Source of the DNA: Catellatospora tritici
GTDB taxonomy: Bacteria > Actinomycetota > Actinomycetes > Mycobacteriales > Micromonosporaceae
Assembly (NCBI RefSeq): GCF_019083965.1
Contig: NZ_JAHRCY010000009.1
Location: 62,001 to 126,000 of the forward strand
DNA length: 64,000 nt
Direction: 5' to 3'
Position 1 is the stretch's first letter. Each line of letters starts with the position of its first letter. A program made the translations under genes and the position numbers. Positions 9,187 through 16,204 of this stretch are shown piece by piece. Under the pieces are notes generated by a model. It ran no database searches. It saw nothing but the letters and a program-made list of their open reading frames with translations, and was not told the origin of the DNA.

Positions 9187-9975
9187 TCAGCCAGCTTTTC
9201 CAGTTGTTGGCAGATTGTCAATAGTGGTCTGGGTGATCAGCCGGACACAGGCGTCAGGATCGTCTCCGAACGGTAGGTGGCCGCAGCCGGGCAGGCGCAC
9301 ATGCCGCGCGGACGGCAGTAGTTCGGCCGCACGCCGCGCCTGACGTACGGGCAGGACCAGGTCGCGGCTGCCCCACGCGACCGTCACCGGAATCCGCGAC
9401 AGCGCACCAGGATCGGTGAACCGGTGCCCGGCGAACGCCGCCCGCGCCGCCGCGAACCCGGGCGCGGCCGCCAGCGCACGGGCGTCGGCCAGCCCGGTCT
9501 CCGGGTCGACCCGGCCCGGCCGCCCGTAGAACAGGCCGAACAGGACAGACCGGCCGACCCCGGTGGCCGCGAGCCGGGGCAGCGACGGTCCAAGCCCGCG
9601 CGCGGCACCCCGGCCGAGGGTGACCGAGGCCTGGCACCAGCGGCGTCCCAGCGGCCCCCAGAAGCCGATCGGGGCGAACGCGGTCACCGACCGGGCGATG
9701 CCGCGTCGGCCCAGCTCCAGCGCGACGCCGCCACCCAGCGAACTGCCGACGACGTGACACGGTCGCCCCGCCCGATCCGCCACCGCGTCGGCGAAGGCCG
9801 CCACGTCGGCACGCGGCGCGACCGGCGAGTCGCCGAACCCGGGCAGGTCGACGGCGAGGACCTCGAAGCGGGACTCCAGCGCGGGCAGGACGGGCCGCCA
9901 CAACCGCCAGGTGCCGCCGATGCCGTGGATCAGGACGAGCAGCTCCCCGGAGCCGCCCCGGTGATGCGAGAGCAT
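9187..9975 (-). CDS. Alpha/beta hydrolase
   Basis: Alpha/beta-fold hydrolase (262 aa). LIHGIGGTWRLW is the oxyanion region, GSSLGGG the nucleophile elbow, and WGSRDLVLPV and GCGHLPFGDDP supply the acid and histidine. Substrate unknown; esters made by a neighbouring Baeyer-Villiger enzyme would fit the context. The ATG was chosen so that the first strand (ELLVLIHG) follows shortly; the frame extends a little further upstream. It diverges from the GMC oxidoreductase gene over 51 bp that contain the shared operator. Its last codons overlap the likely promoter of the dehydrogenase operon. Confidence 0.85.
   Translation of the reverse strand: MLSHHRGGSGELLVLIHGIGGTWRLWRPVLPALESRFEVLAVDLPGFGDSPVAPRADVAAFADAVADRAGRPCHVVGSSLGGGVALELGRRGIARSVTAFAPIGFWGPLGRRWCQASVTLGRGAARGLGPSLPRLAATGVGRSVLFGLFYGRPGRVDPETGLADARALAAAPGFAAARAAFAGHRFTDPGALSRIPVTVAWGSRDLVLPVRQARRAAELLPSARHVRLPGCGHLPFGDDPDACVRLITQTTIDNLPTTGKAG
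9207..9221. promoter_or_regulatory. Palindromic operator site 1 (dehydrogenase operon)
   Basis: TTGGCAGATTGTCAA, one of four matches to TTGRCAGNCYGNCAA. On the minus strand it holds TTGACA, a good -35 box, 17 bases before AAAGCT as a weak -10, about 45 bases before the acyl-CoA dehydrogenase start. It lies inside the last codons of the hydrolase gene. Confidence 0.6.
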
Positions 9976-9991
9976 GACCCCACGGTAGTTG

Positions 9992-10006
9992 TTGACAGGC
10001 CGACAA
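9992..10006. promoter_or_regulatory. Palindromic operator site 2 (hydrolase / GMC divergent promoter)
   Basis: TTGACAGGCCGACAA with outer arms that extend the dyad (GTTGTTG ... CAACAAC). It sits midway between the divergent hydrolase and GMC oxidoreductase starts, so one bound repressor could close both promoters. Confidence 0.6.
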
Positions 10007-10026
10007 CAACAGGGCACGGTTTCGGC

Positions 10027-11739
10027 ATGTCCTCGCTGGACCCCAACCTCGACTACGACGTGCTCGTCATCGGCTCCGGCTTCGGCGGCAGCGTCAGCGC
10101 GCTGCGGCTGACCGAGAAGGGCTACCGCGTCGGCGTGCTGGAGACCGGACGCCGGTTCGCCGACGCCGACTTCGCCAAGACCTCGTGGCGGCTGCGCGAC
10201 TACCTGTTCGCTCCGGCCCTGGGCTGCTACGGCATCCTGCGGATGACGGTGCTGCCGGACGTGCTGGTGATGACCGGCGCGGGCGTCGGCGGCGGGTCAC
10301 TCGGCTACGCCAACACCCTCTACCAGCCGCCGGACGTGTTCTTCGCCGATCCGCAGTGGGCCGACATCACCGACTGGAAGCGCGAGCTCGCGCCGTACTA
10401 CGACCAGGCCACCCGCATGCTCGGAGTGGCGACCAATCCGGTGCACACCGCGTCGGACGAGGTGCTGCGCGAGGTCGCGCGGGACATGGGGGTCGGCCAC
10501 ACGTTCCGGCCGACGCCGGTCGGGGTCCTGTTCGGACCGGAGCCTGGGCGGCCGGTGGCAGACCCGTACTTCGGCGGCGCCGGGCCGCAGCGGACCACCT
10601 GCACGTTCTGCGGGGCGTGCATGACCGGGTGCCGGGTCGGCGCGAAGAACACCACCGTCAAGAACTACCTGCACCTGGCCGAGCGGGCCGGGGCGGTGGT
10701 GCACCCGCTGACCACGGCGGTGTCGGTCGCCCCCCGGCCCGCCGGCGGGTACGCGGTGCGCACCGTGCACACCGGCGGCAAGCTGCGCAGACGGTCCCGG
10801 ACGTTCACCGCGCAGCAGGTGATCGTGGCGGCCGGGGCGTTGGGCACGCAGCGGCTGCTGCACCACATGAAGCGCGGCGGCACCCTGCCGCACCTGTCCG
10901 ACCGGCTCGGCGAGCTGAGTCGCACCAACTCCGAGTCGATCCTCGGCCCGCGCACCCGCCGCGACGACCGCGACTTCAGCCACGGCGTGGCGATCACCTC
11001 GTCGTTCCACCCGGACGCCGACACCCACATCGAGCCGGTCCGCTACGGGCCGGGCAGCAACCTGCTCGGCCTGATGGCGGCCGTGCTGGTCGACGACACC
11101 GGCCGGATGCCGCGCTGGCTGGCCGGGCTGGGCAAGACCCTGGCGAGCTGGCGGGACTGGCCCCGGCTGTTGTGGCCGCGCCGCTGGTCGCAGCAGACGA
11201 TCGTGCTGCTGGCGATGCAGCCCAAGGACAATTCCATCACGGTACGCGGCAGGCGCGGTCCCCTCGGCGGCCAGCGCCTGACCAGCCGCCCGGGGATCGG
11301 CGAACCCGCCCCGCTGTACATCCCGGTCGCGCACGAGGTGACCCGGCGGGTCGCCGAGAAGATCGACGGCGTGCCGATCGGCTCGGTCACCGAGCTGGTG
11401 GGACGGCCGGTCACCGGCCACTTCCTGGGCGGGGCCCCCATCGGCGCGGACGCGACGAGCGGGGTCGTCGACGCGTACCACCGCGTCTTCGGCCACCCGG
11501 GCCTGCACGTGGTCGACGGCGCGGTGGTCGCGGCCAACCTCGGGGTCAACCCGTCGCTGACCGTCTGCGCGCTGGCCGAGCGGGCACTGGCGATGTGGCC
11601 CAACAAGGGCGACGCCGACGCGCGGCCCGAGCTGGGCGCCGCGTACCGGCCGGTGCGGGCGGTGCCGCCGGTCGCGCCGGTGGTGCCCGCGGGGGCGCCC
11701 GGTGAGCTGCGGCTGCCGGGTGACAGCACTGCCGGGTGA
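10027..11739 (+). CDS. GMC-family oxidoreductase, cholesterol-oxidase-like
   Basis: FAD-dependent GMC oxidoreductase (570 aa) that oxidises an alcohol, in the group containing the mycobacterial ChoD-type proteins. The Rossmann motif GSGFGGSVSALRLTEKG begins near residue 17 and GAGVGGGSLGYANTLYQPP follows near 88. A cysteine-rich insert TCTFCGACMTGCRVGAKNTT is typical of this subgroup. The C-terminal NPSLTVCALAERALAMW helix closes the FAD site. The last 30 residues are Pro/Ala-rich. The context (acyl-CoA enzymes, BVMO) suggests a sterol, terpenoid or other bulky alcohol as substrate; that is inference. Confidence 0.88.
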   Translation: MSSLDPNLDYDVLVIGSGFGGSVSALRLTEKGYRVGVLETGRRFADADFAKTSWRLRDYLFAPALGCYGILRMTVLPDVLVMTGAGVGGGSLGYANTLYQPPDVFFADPQWADITDWKRELAPYYDQATRMLGVATNPVHTASDEVLREVARDMGVGHTFRPTPVGVLFGPEPGRPVADPYFGGAGPQRTTCTFCGACMTGCRVGAKNTTVKNYLHLAERAGAVVHPLTTAVSVAPRPAGGYAVRTVHTGGKLRRRSRTFTAQQVIVAAGALGTQRLLHHMKRGGTLPHLSDRLGELSRTNSESILGPRTRRDDRDFSHGVAITSSFHPDADTHIEPVRYGPGSNLLGLMAAVLVDDTGRMPRWLAGLGKTLASWRDWPRLLWPRRWSQQTIVLLAMQPKDNSITVRGRRGPLGGQRLTSRPGIGEPAPLYIPVAHEVTRRVAEKIDGVPIGSVTELVGRPVTGHFLGGAPIGADATSGVVDAYHRVFGHPGLHVVDGAVVAANLGVNPSLTVCALAERALAMWPNKGDADARPELGAAYRPVRAVPPVAPVVPAGAPGELRLPGDSTAG

Positions 11740-11820
11740 GGGTGCGCTGGGTGAAGGTGCAGTGGGTGACGGTGCACTGGGTGACGGTGCACTGGGTGAC
11801 GGTGCACTGGGTGATAATGG
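11734..11820. repeat. 15-bp tandem repeat between GMC and TetR genes
   Basis: Five units of GGGTGACGGTGCACT, the last three identical and the first two with one to three changes, then a partial unit (GGGTGATAATGG). It begins in the last codons of the GMC gene and ends just before the TetR start, so it fills the TetR upstream region. Confidence 0.85.
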
Positions 11821-11826
11821 CTGACT

Positions 11827-12468
11827 GTGCCCGCCGGAACGCCTTCGATGACCAGTGACGTGATGCCGCGCGGCCGTCGGCTGGAGCCCGACGCCCGCCG
11901 CGAGCAGATTCTGGCGTGCGCGGTGCGGCTGTTCGGCGAGCGGCCGTACGCCGAGGTCAGCACCACCGACATCGCCAACGCCGCGGGCGTCGCCCGAGGT
12001 CTGATCAACCACTATTTCGGCACCAAGAAGGGCCTGTTCCTGGAGTCGGTGCGGGTGCTGGTGACGATCCCGGCGGTCGCGGTCGAGCAGCTGCCGCAGG
12101 GCGATTTGGCCACCCGCGTCGACGCGAGCGTGGCCTGGTTCCTGGACGTGGTGTCCCGACACAGCCGGTCCTGGCTGGCCGCCGTCGACGGGGGCGGCGT
12201 GGGCCGCGACCCCGACGTGGAGCGGGTGCTGGCCGAGGCCGACGAGATCGCCGCCGACAGCATCCTGGTCGCGGTCGGGCTGGCGCAGGCGTCCCGGCAC
12301 CGCGACGAGCTGCGGGCGATGGTCCGGGCGTACTGCGGGCTGGCCAAGGCGACCGCCCGGGAGTGGCTGGAGCGCGACGCGCTGGACCGCGAGCAGGCGC
12401 ACCTGCTGCTGGCCACGACGCTGATCACGCTGGTGGAGCGGGTCTTCCCGACCCTCGATCCGAAGTAG
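11827..12468 (+). CDS. TetR/AcrR family regulator of the lipid-catabolism region (proposed)
   Basis: TetR-type repressor (213 aa from this GTG). The helix-turn-helix is clear (ARREQILACAVRLFGERPYAEVSTTDIANAAGVARGLINHYFGTK), followed by an all-helical ligand domain. Later in-frame ATGs at 11848 and 11863 are possible starts and no ribosome-binding site decides between them. The gene sits between the GMC and BVMO genes, in the middle of the four palindromic sites. It is therefore the best candidate for the protein that binds them; a CoA thioester would be the usual inducer class for such regulators (inference). Confidence 0.8.
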   Translation: MPAGTPSMTSDVMPRGRRLEPDARREQILACAVRLFGERPYAEVSTTDIANAAGVARGLINHYFGTKKGLFLESVRVLVTIPAVAVEQLPQGDLATRVDASVAWFLDVVSRHSRSWLAAVDGGGVGRDPDVERVLAEADEIAADSILVAVGLAQASRHRDELRAMVRAYCGLAKATAREWLERDALDREQAHLLLATTLITLVERVFPTLDPK

Positions 12469-12485
12469 ACCGGCCGCAACGCCTA

Positions 12486-12514
12486 TTGGCAGTCGGCCAA
12501 CAAGCTGTTACGTT
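12486..12514 (+). promoter_or_regulatory. Palindromic operator site 3 and leaderless promoter of the BVMO gene
   Basis: TTGGCAGTCGGCCAA (12486-12500) overlaps the -35 box TTGGCA. After 17 bases comes TACGTT as -10 at 12509-12514. The BVMO GTG begins 7 bases later, so the transcript is probably leaderless and directly blocked by a repressor on the palindrome. Confidence 0.6.
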
Positions 12515-12520
12515 CCGGCC

Positions 12521-14104
12521 GTGACACGGGTTGCCATCATCGGGGCCGGGTTCGGCGGCATCGCCGCGGCGCACCTGCTGCGCCAGGCCGGTTTCACGGA
12601 GCTGACCATCTTCGAACGGGCCGACGACGTCGGCGGGGTGTGGCGCGACAACACCTACCCGGGCTGCGCCTGCGACATCCCGGCGCCGCTGTACTCGTAC
12701 TCGTTCGCGCTCAATCCGGACTGGACCCGGCGCTTCCCGCCGCACGGCGAGATCCTCGCCTACCTGCGCCGCTGCGTCGCCGACCTCGGATTGACCCCGC
12801 ACCTACGGCTCGGCCACGCCATCGCCGAGGCCCGGTGGACCGGCACCCGCTGGCGCCTCACCGGCACCGATGGCGAGGTCGAGGAGTTCGACGTCCTCGT
12901 CCCGGCCCTGGGCCAGCTGTCCCAGCCGGTCATCCCGAGGCTCGACGGGGCGGCCGACTTCACCGGCCAGGCGGTGCACACCGCCCGCTGGGACGAGACC
13001 GTCGCGGTCGCCGGACGCCGGGTCGGGGTCATCGGCACCGGGGCCAGCGCGATCCAGCTCGTACCGGCGATCGCCGACGCGGCCGCGAGCGTGACCGTCT
13101 TCCAGCGCACGCCGCCCTGGACGTTGCCCAAGCCCGACCGCCGCTACGGCCGGGTGCGCCGGGCGCTGAACCGGCGGCTGCCGATCCTGATGCGCGCCGC
13201 GCGGGCGGGAACCTGGCTGTTGACCGTGGTCACCGGCAAGGCCGTCACCGGCAATCCGCTGGCCCGGCTCGCGGTCGGGACGCTGTCGCGGGCGCAGCGG
13301 TTCGCGCAGGCACGCGGGTTGCGCGCGCAGGTCACGCCGGACTACGCGATGGGCTGCAAGCGGGTGCTGTTCACCGGGAACTGGTTCCGTACGCTGCGCC
13401 GCCCTGACGTGCACCTGGTCACCGCCGACGTCGAACGGCTCACCCCGACCGGCGTACGCACCACCGACGGCACCGAACACCCCTGCGACCTGCTCGTCTA
13501 CGGCACCGGCTTCGCTGCCACCGAGTTCCTCACCTCGCTGCGCGTGCTCGGCCGCGACGGGCTGCTCCTATCCGACCAGTGGCGCGACGGCGCCCACGCC
13601 CACCTGGGCATCGCCGTCCCCGGCTTCCCCAACCTGTTCCTGATGTACGGCCCCAACACCAACACCGGCAACACCTCGGTCGTGTACTTCCACGAGGCGC
13701 AGGCCCACTACATCGCCCAGGCCGTGGCGGCGGTGCGCGCGTCCGGGCCGCTGGAGGTGCGTGCCGAGGTCGCGGCCGACTTCGACGCGGAGATGCAGCG
13801 GCGGCTGTCCGGCAGCGTGTGGTCCGGTTGCGACAGCTGGTACCGCACCGGCAGCGGCCGGATCGTCACCAACTGGCCCGGCATGGCCGGCGAGTACCGC
13901 GCCCGCACCCGCCATTTCCACCCCACCGACTACACCTCCCCCACCCCGGCCCCCCCCCCCCCGCCACCACAGGCCCCACCCCGACCTGACCGGCCGCTGG
14001 CCAGCGGCCAGCGGCTCAGCGGCCAGCGGGCAGCGGCCAGCGGCCAGCGGCCAGCGGCCAGCGGCCAGCGGCCAGCGGCCAGCGGCAACTTGACCCGACC
14101 ATGA
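12521..14104 (+). CDS. Baeyer-Villiger-type flavin monooxygenase with repeat-encoded tail
   Basis: FAD- and NADPH-dependent monooxygenase (527 aa) of the class that turns ketones into esters. FAD motif GAGFGG (residues 8-13), NADPH motif GTGASA, and between them FTGQAVHTARW, which fits the Baeyer-Villiger fingerprint FxGxxxHxxxW. The enzyme core seems to end near HFHPTDY. Beyond it a run of 13 C (13950-13962) encodes polyproline, and a heptamer minisatellite encodes ASGQRPA repeats until the stop. A length change in the C-run would move the tail into another frame. No other gene follows on this strand, so it is probably monocistronic. Confidence 0.85.
   Translation: MTRVAIIGAGFGGIAAAHLLRQAGFTELTIFERADDVGGVWRDNTYPGCACDIPAPLYSYSFALNPDWTRRFPPHGEILAYLRRCVADLGLTPHLRLGHAIAEARWTGTRWRLTGTDGEVEEFDVLVPALGQLSQPVIPRLDGAADFTGQAVHTARWDETVAVAGRRVGVIGTGASAIQLVPAIADAAASVTVFQRTPPWTLPKPDRRYGRVRRALNRRLPILMRAARAGTWLLTVVTGKAVTGNPLARLAVGTLSRAQRFAQARGLRAQVTPDYAMGCKRVLFTGNWFRTLRRPDVHLVTADVERLTPTGVRTTDGTEHPCDLLVYGTGFAATEFLTSLRVLGRDGLLLSDQWRDGAHAHLGIAVPGFPNLFLMYGPNTNTGNTSVVYFHEAQAHYIAQAVAAVRASGPLEVRAEVAADFDAEMQRRLSGSVWSGCDSWYRTGSGRIVTNWPGMAGEYRARTRHFHPTDYTSPTPAPPPPPPQAPPRPDRPLASGQRLSGQRAAASGQRPAASGQRPAASGNLTRP
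13996..14093. repeat. Imperfect heptamer minisatellite (GGCCAGC unit)
   Basis: About 13 units of a 7-bp repeat, GGCCAGC with a few changes early on, inside the 3' end of the BVMO frame. Because three units make 21 bases, it encodes a 7-residue repeat. It stands directly before the first 17-bp intergenic repeat. Confidence 0.85.
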
Positions 14105-14358
14105 TCGCTGTGCGCGGTCAAAAGGCGGTCGTAGACCTGGCATTCTGACCGCCAATACCGATCTAGAGGCTCCACAAGGCTCAAGATCTTCACCTGCGGT
14201 CGAAAGGTGCGCCCGGAGGAGTCGGTTCGCTGCGAAGATCGCCGCCTCCGGTCGCTTTCCGGGCGGGAAGCAGCCCGCGCCCGCCGAAGATCGCCGTCTC
14301 CGGTCACTCTCCGGGCGGCAGCGGCCCACCCCCCAGCCGAAGATCACTGCCCCCGGTC
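14103..14358. repeat. Cluster A of six 17-bp GATC-N9-GGTC repeats
   Basis: Six copies of a 17-mer, near consensus GATCRCYGYCTCCGGTC, start at 14103, 14147 (inverted), 14185, 14237, 14289 and 14342. All are exactly 17 bp. Forward copies are usually preceded by GAA or AA. The last three also share a downstream TCTCCGGGCGG or TTTCCGGGCGG. No gene is visible in this intergenic stretch between the BVMO stop and the ADC-like gene. Confidence 0.75.
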
Positions 14359-14403
14359 GCTTTCCGGGCGGGCGTGGGCAGGCGGAATGGGCGCGGGTTG
14401 CCG

Positions 14404-15033
14404 TCAGGGCGGTGGTGGGGCGGCGGTGCCGAAGCGCATGTCGAAATCGGCGGCCGCGAGTGACAGGAGGGGACGCCGACCGGAGAGGAAGCCGAGCGGG
14501 CCGTCGGACGCGATCTGCCAATTCAGGCGGGCGGGGCCGCAGCGGGCACGAGCGCGTACCGGGGTGGTCAGGGCGCGGCCGTTGAGGGCCTGGGTGACCC
14601 GGAAACCGATGGGCAGGCGCAGCGCGAGGCGGGAGCGGCGGATGGTCGCCGTGGCGATCGGCTGACCGGCGGTGACGGCGGCGGCGTCCGTGTCGGACAG
14701 CTCGAAGTCGGCCAGATCTTTGGGGATGCCCCACAGTTCCCGGCCGCCGTCGCGGGAGTCGACGCTGTCCACCCAGATGTGGGTGATCGTCACGCGGGGC
14801 CGCGAAAACCCGGCTCGCATCAGCACCGCGCCCAGCAGTTCCCGGTAGGCCATGTCGCCGCCGGGCTGGTAGTCGACCCAGGCGGTGCCGACCAGCGCAT
14901 ACCGTCCGAGGCGGACCAGGCGGACGGCCGCCGTGACCTCGGGCGGGATCGGCGGCAGGTCGGCGACCGGCACCGCCCAGACGGAGACGTACAGCTGGCC
15001 GCGCAGCGACCAGGGTTGCGGCGGATACGCCAT
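14404..15033 (-). CDS. Acetoacetate decarboxylase-family protein
   Basis: ADC-fold protein (209 aa). The segment DSRDGGRELWGIPKDLADFEL matches the active-site stretch of acetoacetate decarboxylases, with the lysine of IPKDLA in the Schiff-base position. VDYQPGGDMAYRELLGAVL is the other conserved part. Many relatives are not true decarboxylases, so the reaction is uncertain. It diverges from the secreted hydrolase over a 134-bp region that has operator site 4, which ties it to the same regulon. The C-terminus ends in a short proline run. Confidence 0.75.
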   Translation of the reverse strand: MAYPPQPWSLRGQLYVSVWAVPVADLPPIPPEVTAAVRLVRLGRYALVGTAWVDYQPGGDMAYRELLGAVLMRAGFSRPRVTITHIWVDSVDSRDGGRELWGIPKDLADFELSDTDAAAVTAGQPIATATIRRSRLALRLPIGFRVTQALNGRALTTPVRARARCGPARLNWQIASDGPLGFLSGRRPLLSLAAADFDMRFGTAAPPPP

Positions 15034-15081
15034 CGACGCCTCCCATCGCCGGGCCGACCTGATGACGGCACTCTACGCCTC

Positions 15082-15096
15082 TTGACAGTCTGCCAA
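15082..15096. promoter_or_regulatory. Palindromic operator site 4 (ADC-like / secreted hydrolase promoter)
   Basis: TTGACAGTCTGCCAA, the best match to TTGRCAGNCYGNCAA. TTGACA serves as a -35 for the plus-strand hydrolase; the -10 (GCTAAA after 17 bases) is weak. The site lies between divergent genes. Confidence 0.6.
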
Positions 15097-15167
15097 CAAG
15101 AAGCGCTAAATCCCTTCGGAGGAAACATCGTTCCATCCAGCGATACACGAAAGGCGGTACGTGCACG

Positions 15168-16142
15168 ATGTCCCTACGGCGCCTGATCAGCCTGTCCGCC
15201 CTGCTCGCAGCGGTCGCCACCGCCCTGCCCGCCCAGCCCGCCACCGCGGCGGTCACCTGGACGCAGGTCAGCAACACCGTCGACGTGTCCTGCGCGGCGT
15301 TCACCTACCACCAGTCCTCCGACTGGTTCCTGCCCGCCACGACCAGCCCCAAGGGCCTGGTCTACCTGCAGCATGGCTTCTCCCGCTCCAACGGCAACAT
15401 GGCCGACCTCGCCGAGCACTACGCCGCGGCCGGGTTCGTCGTGGTCGCCCCGACGCTGCCCTCGGCTGACATCTTCGGCTGTACGGTCAGCAACCTCGGC
15501 AACAACTCGCCGTTCCTCAACAACGTGGCTGCCCTGCTGGGCACCGCGAACAGCGGCTCGGGCGCGCTGGCGCGCAGCTACGCCGACGCCCTGGCCAAGG
15601 CCGGACGGCCGAGCACCGGCCTGCCCACGAAGTACGTCATCGCGGGCCACTCGGCCGGTGGCGAGGTCGCCGCGTACGTCGCCAACCGGCTGCGCAGCAC
15701 CTACCCGAGCCAGTACGCGCGGGTGGCGCTGGTGCAGTTGCTCGACCCGGTGAAGTCGTTCATCGGGTCCAACATGGCCACCGGCCTCAAGGGGATCGCT
15801 CCGACCGGCACCCCGGTCTACGCGATCTCGTCCCCGCCGTACACGGCCAACAGTGACGCCAACGGCACCGTCGAGCTCACCACCGACCTGCACCGGCCGT
15901 TCCTGGGGGTTCGCCTGACCACAGGCTGCCACTGCGACGCCGAGGGCGCCAGCACCGACGGGGTGTGCACGCTCACCTCCGGCACGCCGCAGCAGAAGAA
16001 CATCGCGGCACTGCAGACCCTGGCCGTGGCCTGGGCCACCGACGCCCTGAGCGGCACGGTGACCGGCGGCTACTACCCCGGCGGCGGCTACTACGACTCG
16101 CTGATCGCCACCGGCGTGACGCAGACGCTCAGCGGTTCGTGA
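15168..16142 (+). CDS. Secreted alpha/beta hydrolase (lipase/esterase-like)
   Basis: Exported hydrolase (324 aa). The signal peptide is clear (MSLRRLISLSALLAAVATAL, cleavage likely after PATAA near residue 28). YLQHGFSRSNGNMADL is the oxyanion region and IAGHSAGGEVAAYVA the nucleophile elbow. Cysteines in DVSCAAF, FGCTVSN and TGCHCDAEG suggest disulfides. A Gly/Tyr-rich C-terminus (GGYYPGGGYYDSL) is unusual. It may release acids from esters outside the cell for the ligase gene downstream. A strong hairpin separates it from that gene, so co-transcription is only partial or absent. Confidence 0.8.
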   Translation: MSLRRLISLSALLAAVATALPAQPATAAVTWTQVSNTVDVSCAAFTYHQSSDWFLPATTSPKGLVYLQHGFSRSNGNMADLAEHYAAAGFVVVAPTLPSADIFGCTVSNLGNNSPFLNNVAALLGTANSGSGALARSYADALAKAGRPSTGLPTKYVIAGHSAGGEVAAYVANRLRSTYPSQYARVALVQLLDPVKSFIGSNMATGLKGIAPTGTPVYAISSPPYTANSDANGTVELTTDLHRPFLGVRLTTGCHCDAEGASTDGVCTLTSGTPQQKNIAALQTLAVAWATDALSGTVTGGYYPGGGYYDSLIATGVTQTLSGS

Positions 16143-16147
16143 CCCGC

Positions 16148-16185
16148 TCCGGCCGGGGGAGCCACCGCTCGCTCCCCCGGCCGGA
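16148..16185 (+). terminator. Strong hairpin between hydrolase and acyl-CoA ligase genes
   Basis: A perfect 14-bp stem (TCCGGCCGGGGGAG and its complement) with a 10-base loop. There is no U-tract, as is common in high-GC actinomycetes. Confidence 0.65.
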
Positions 16186-16204
16186 CCGTCCCTTGGAGAG
16201 GCTT

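Noticed and set aside
9424..10026. N-terminal extension of the GMC oxidoreductase through the open frame upstream
   Set aside because: The extension is antisense to the alpha/beta hydrolase and Arg/Gln/Gly-rich. The Rossmann motif starts about 17 residues after the ATG at 10027, the normal position.
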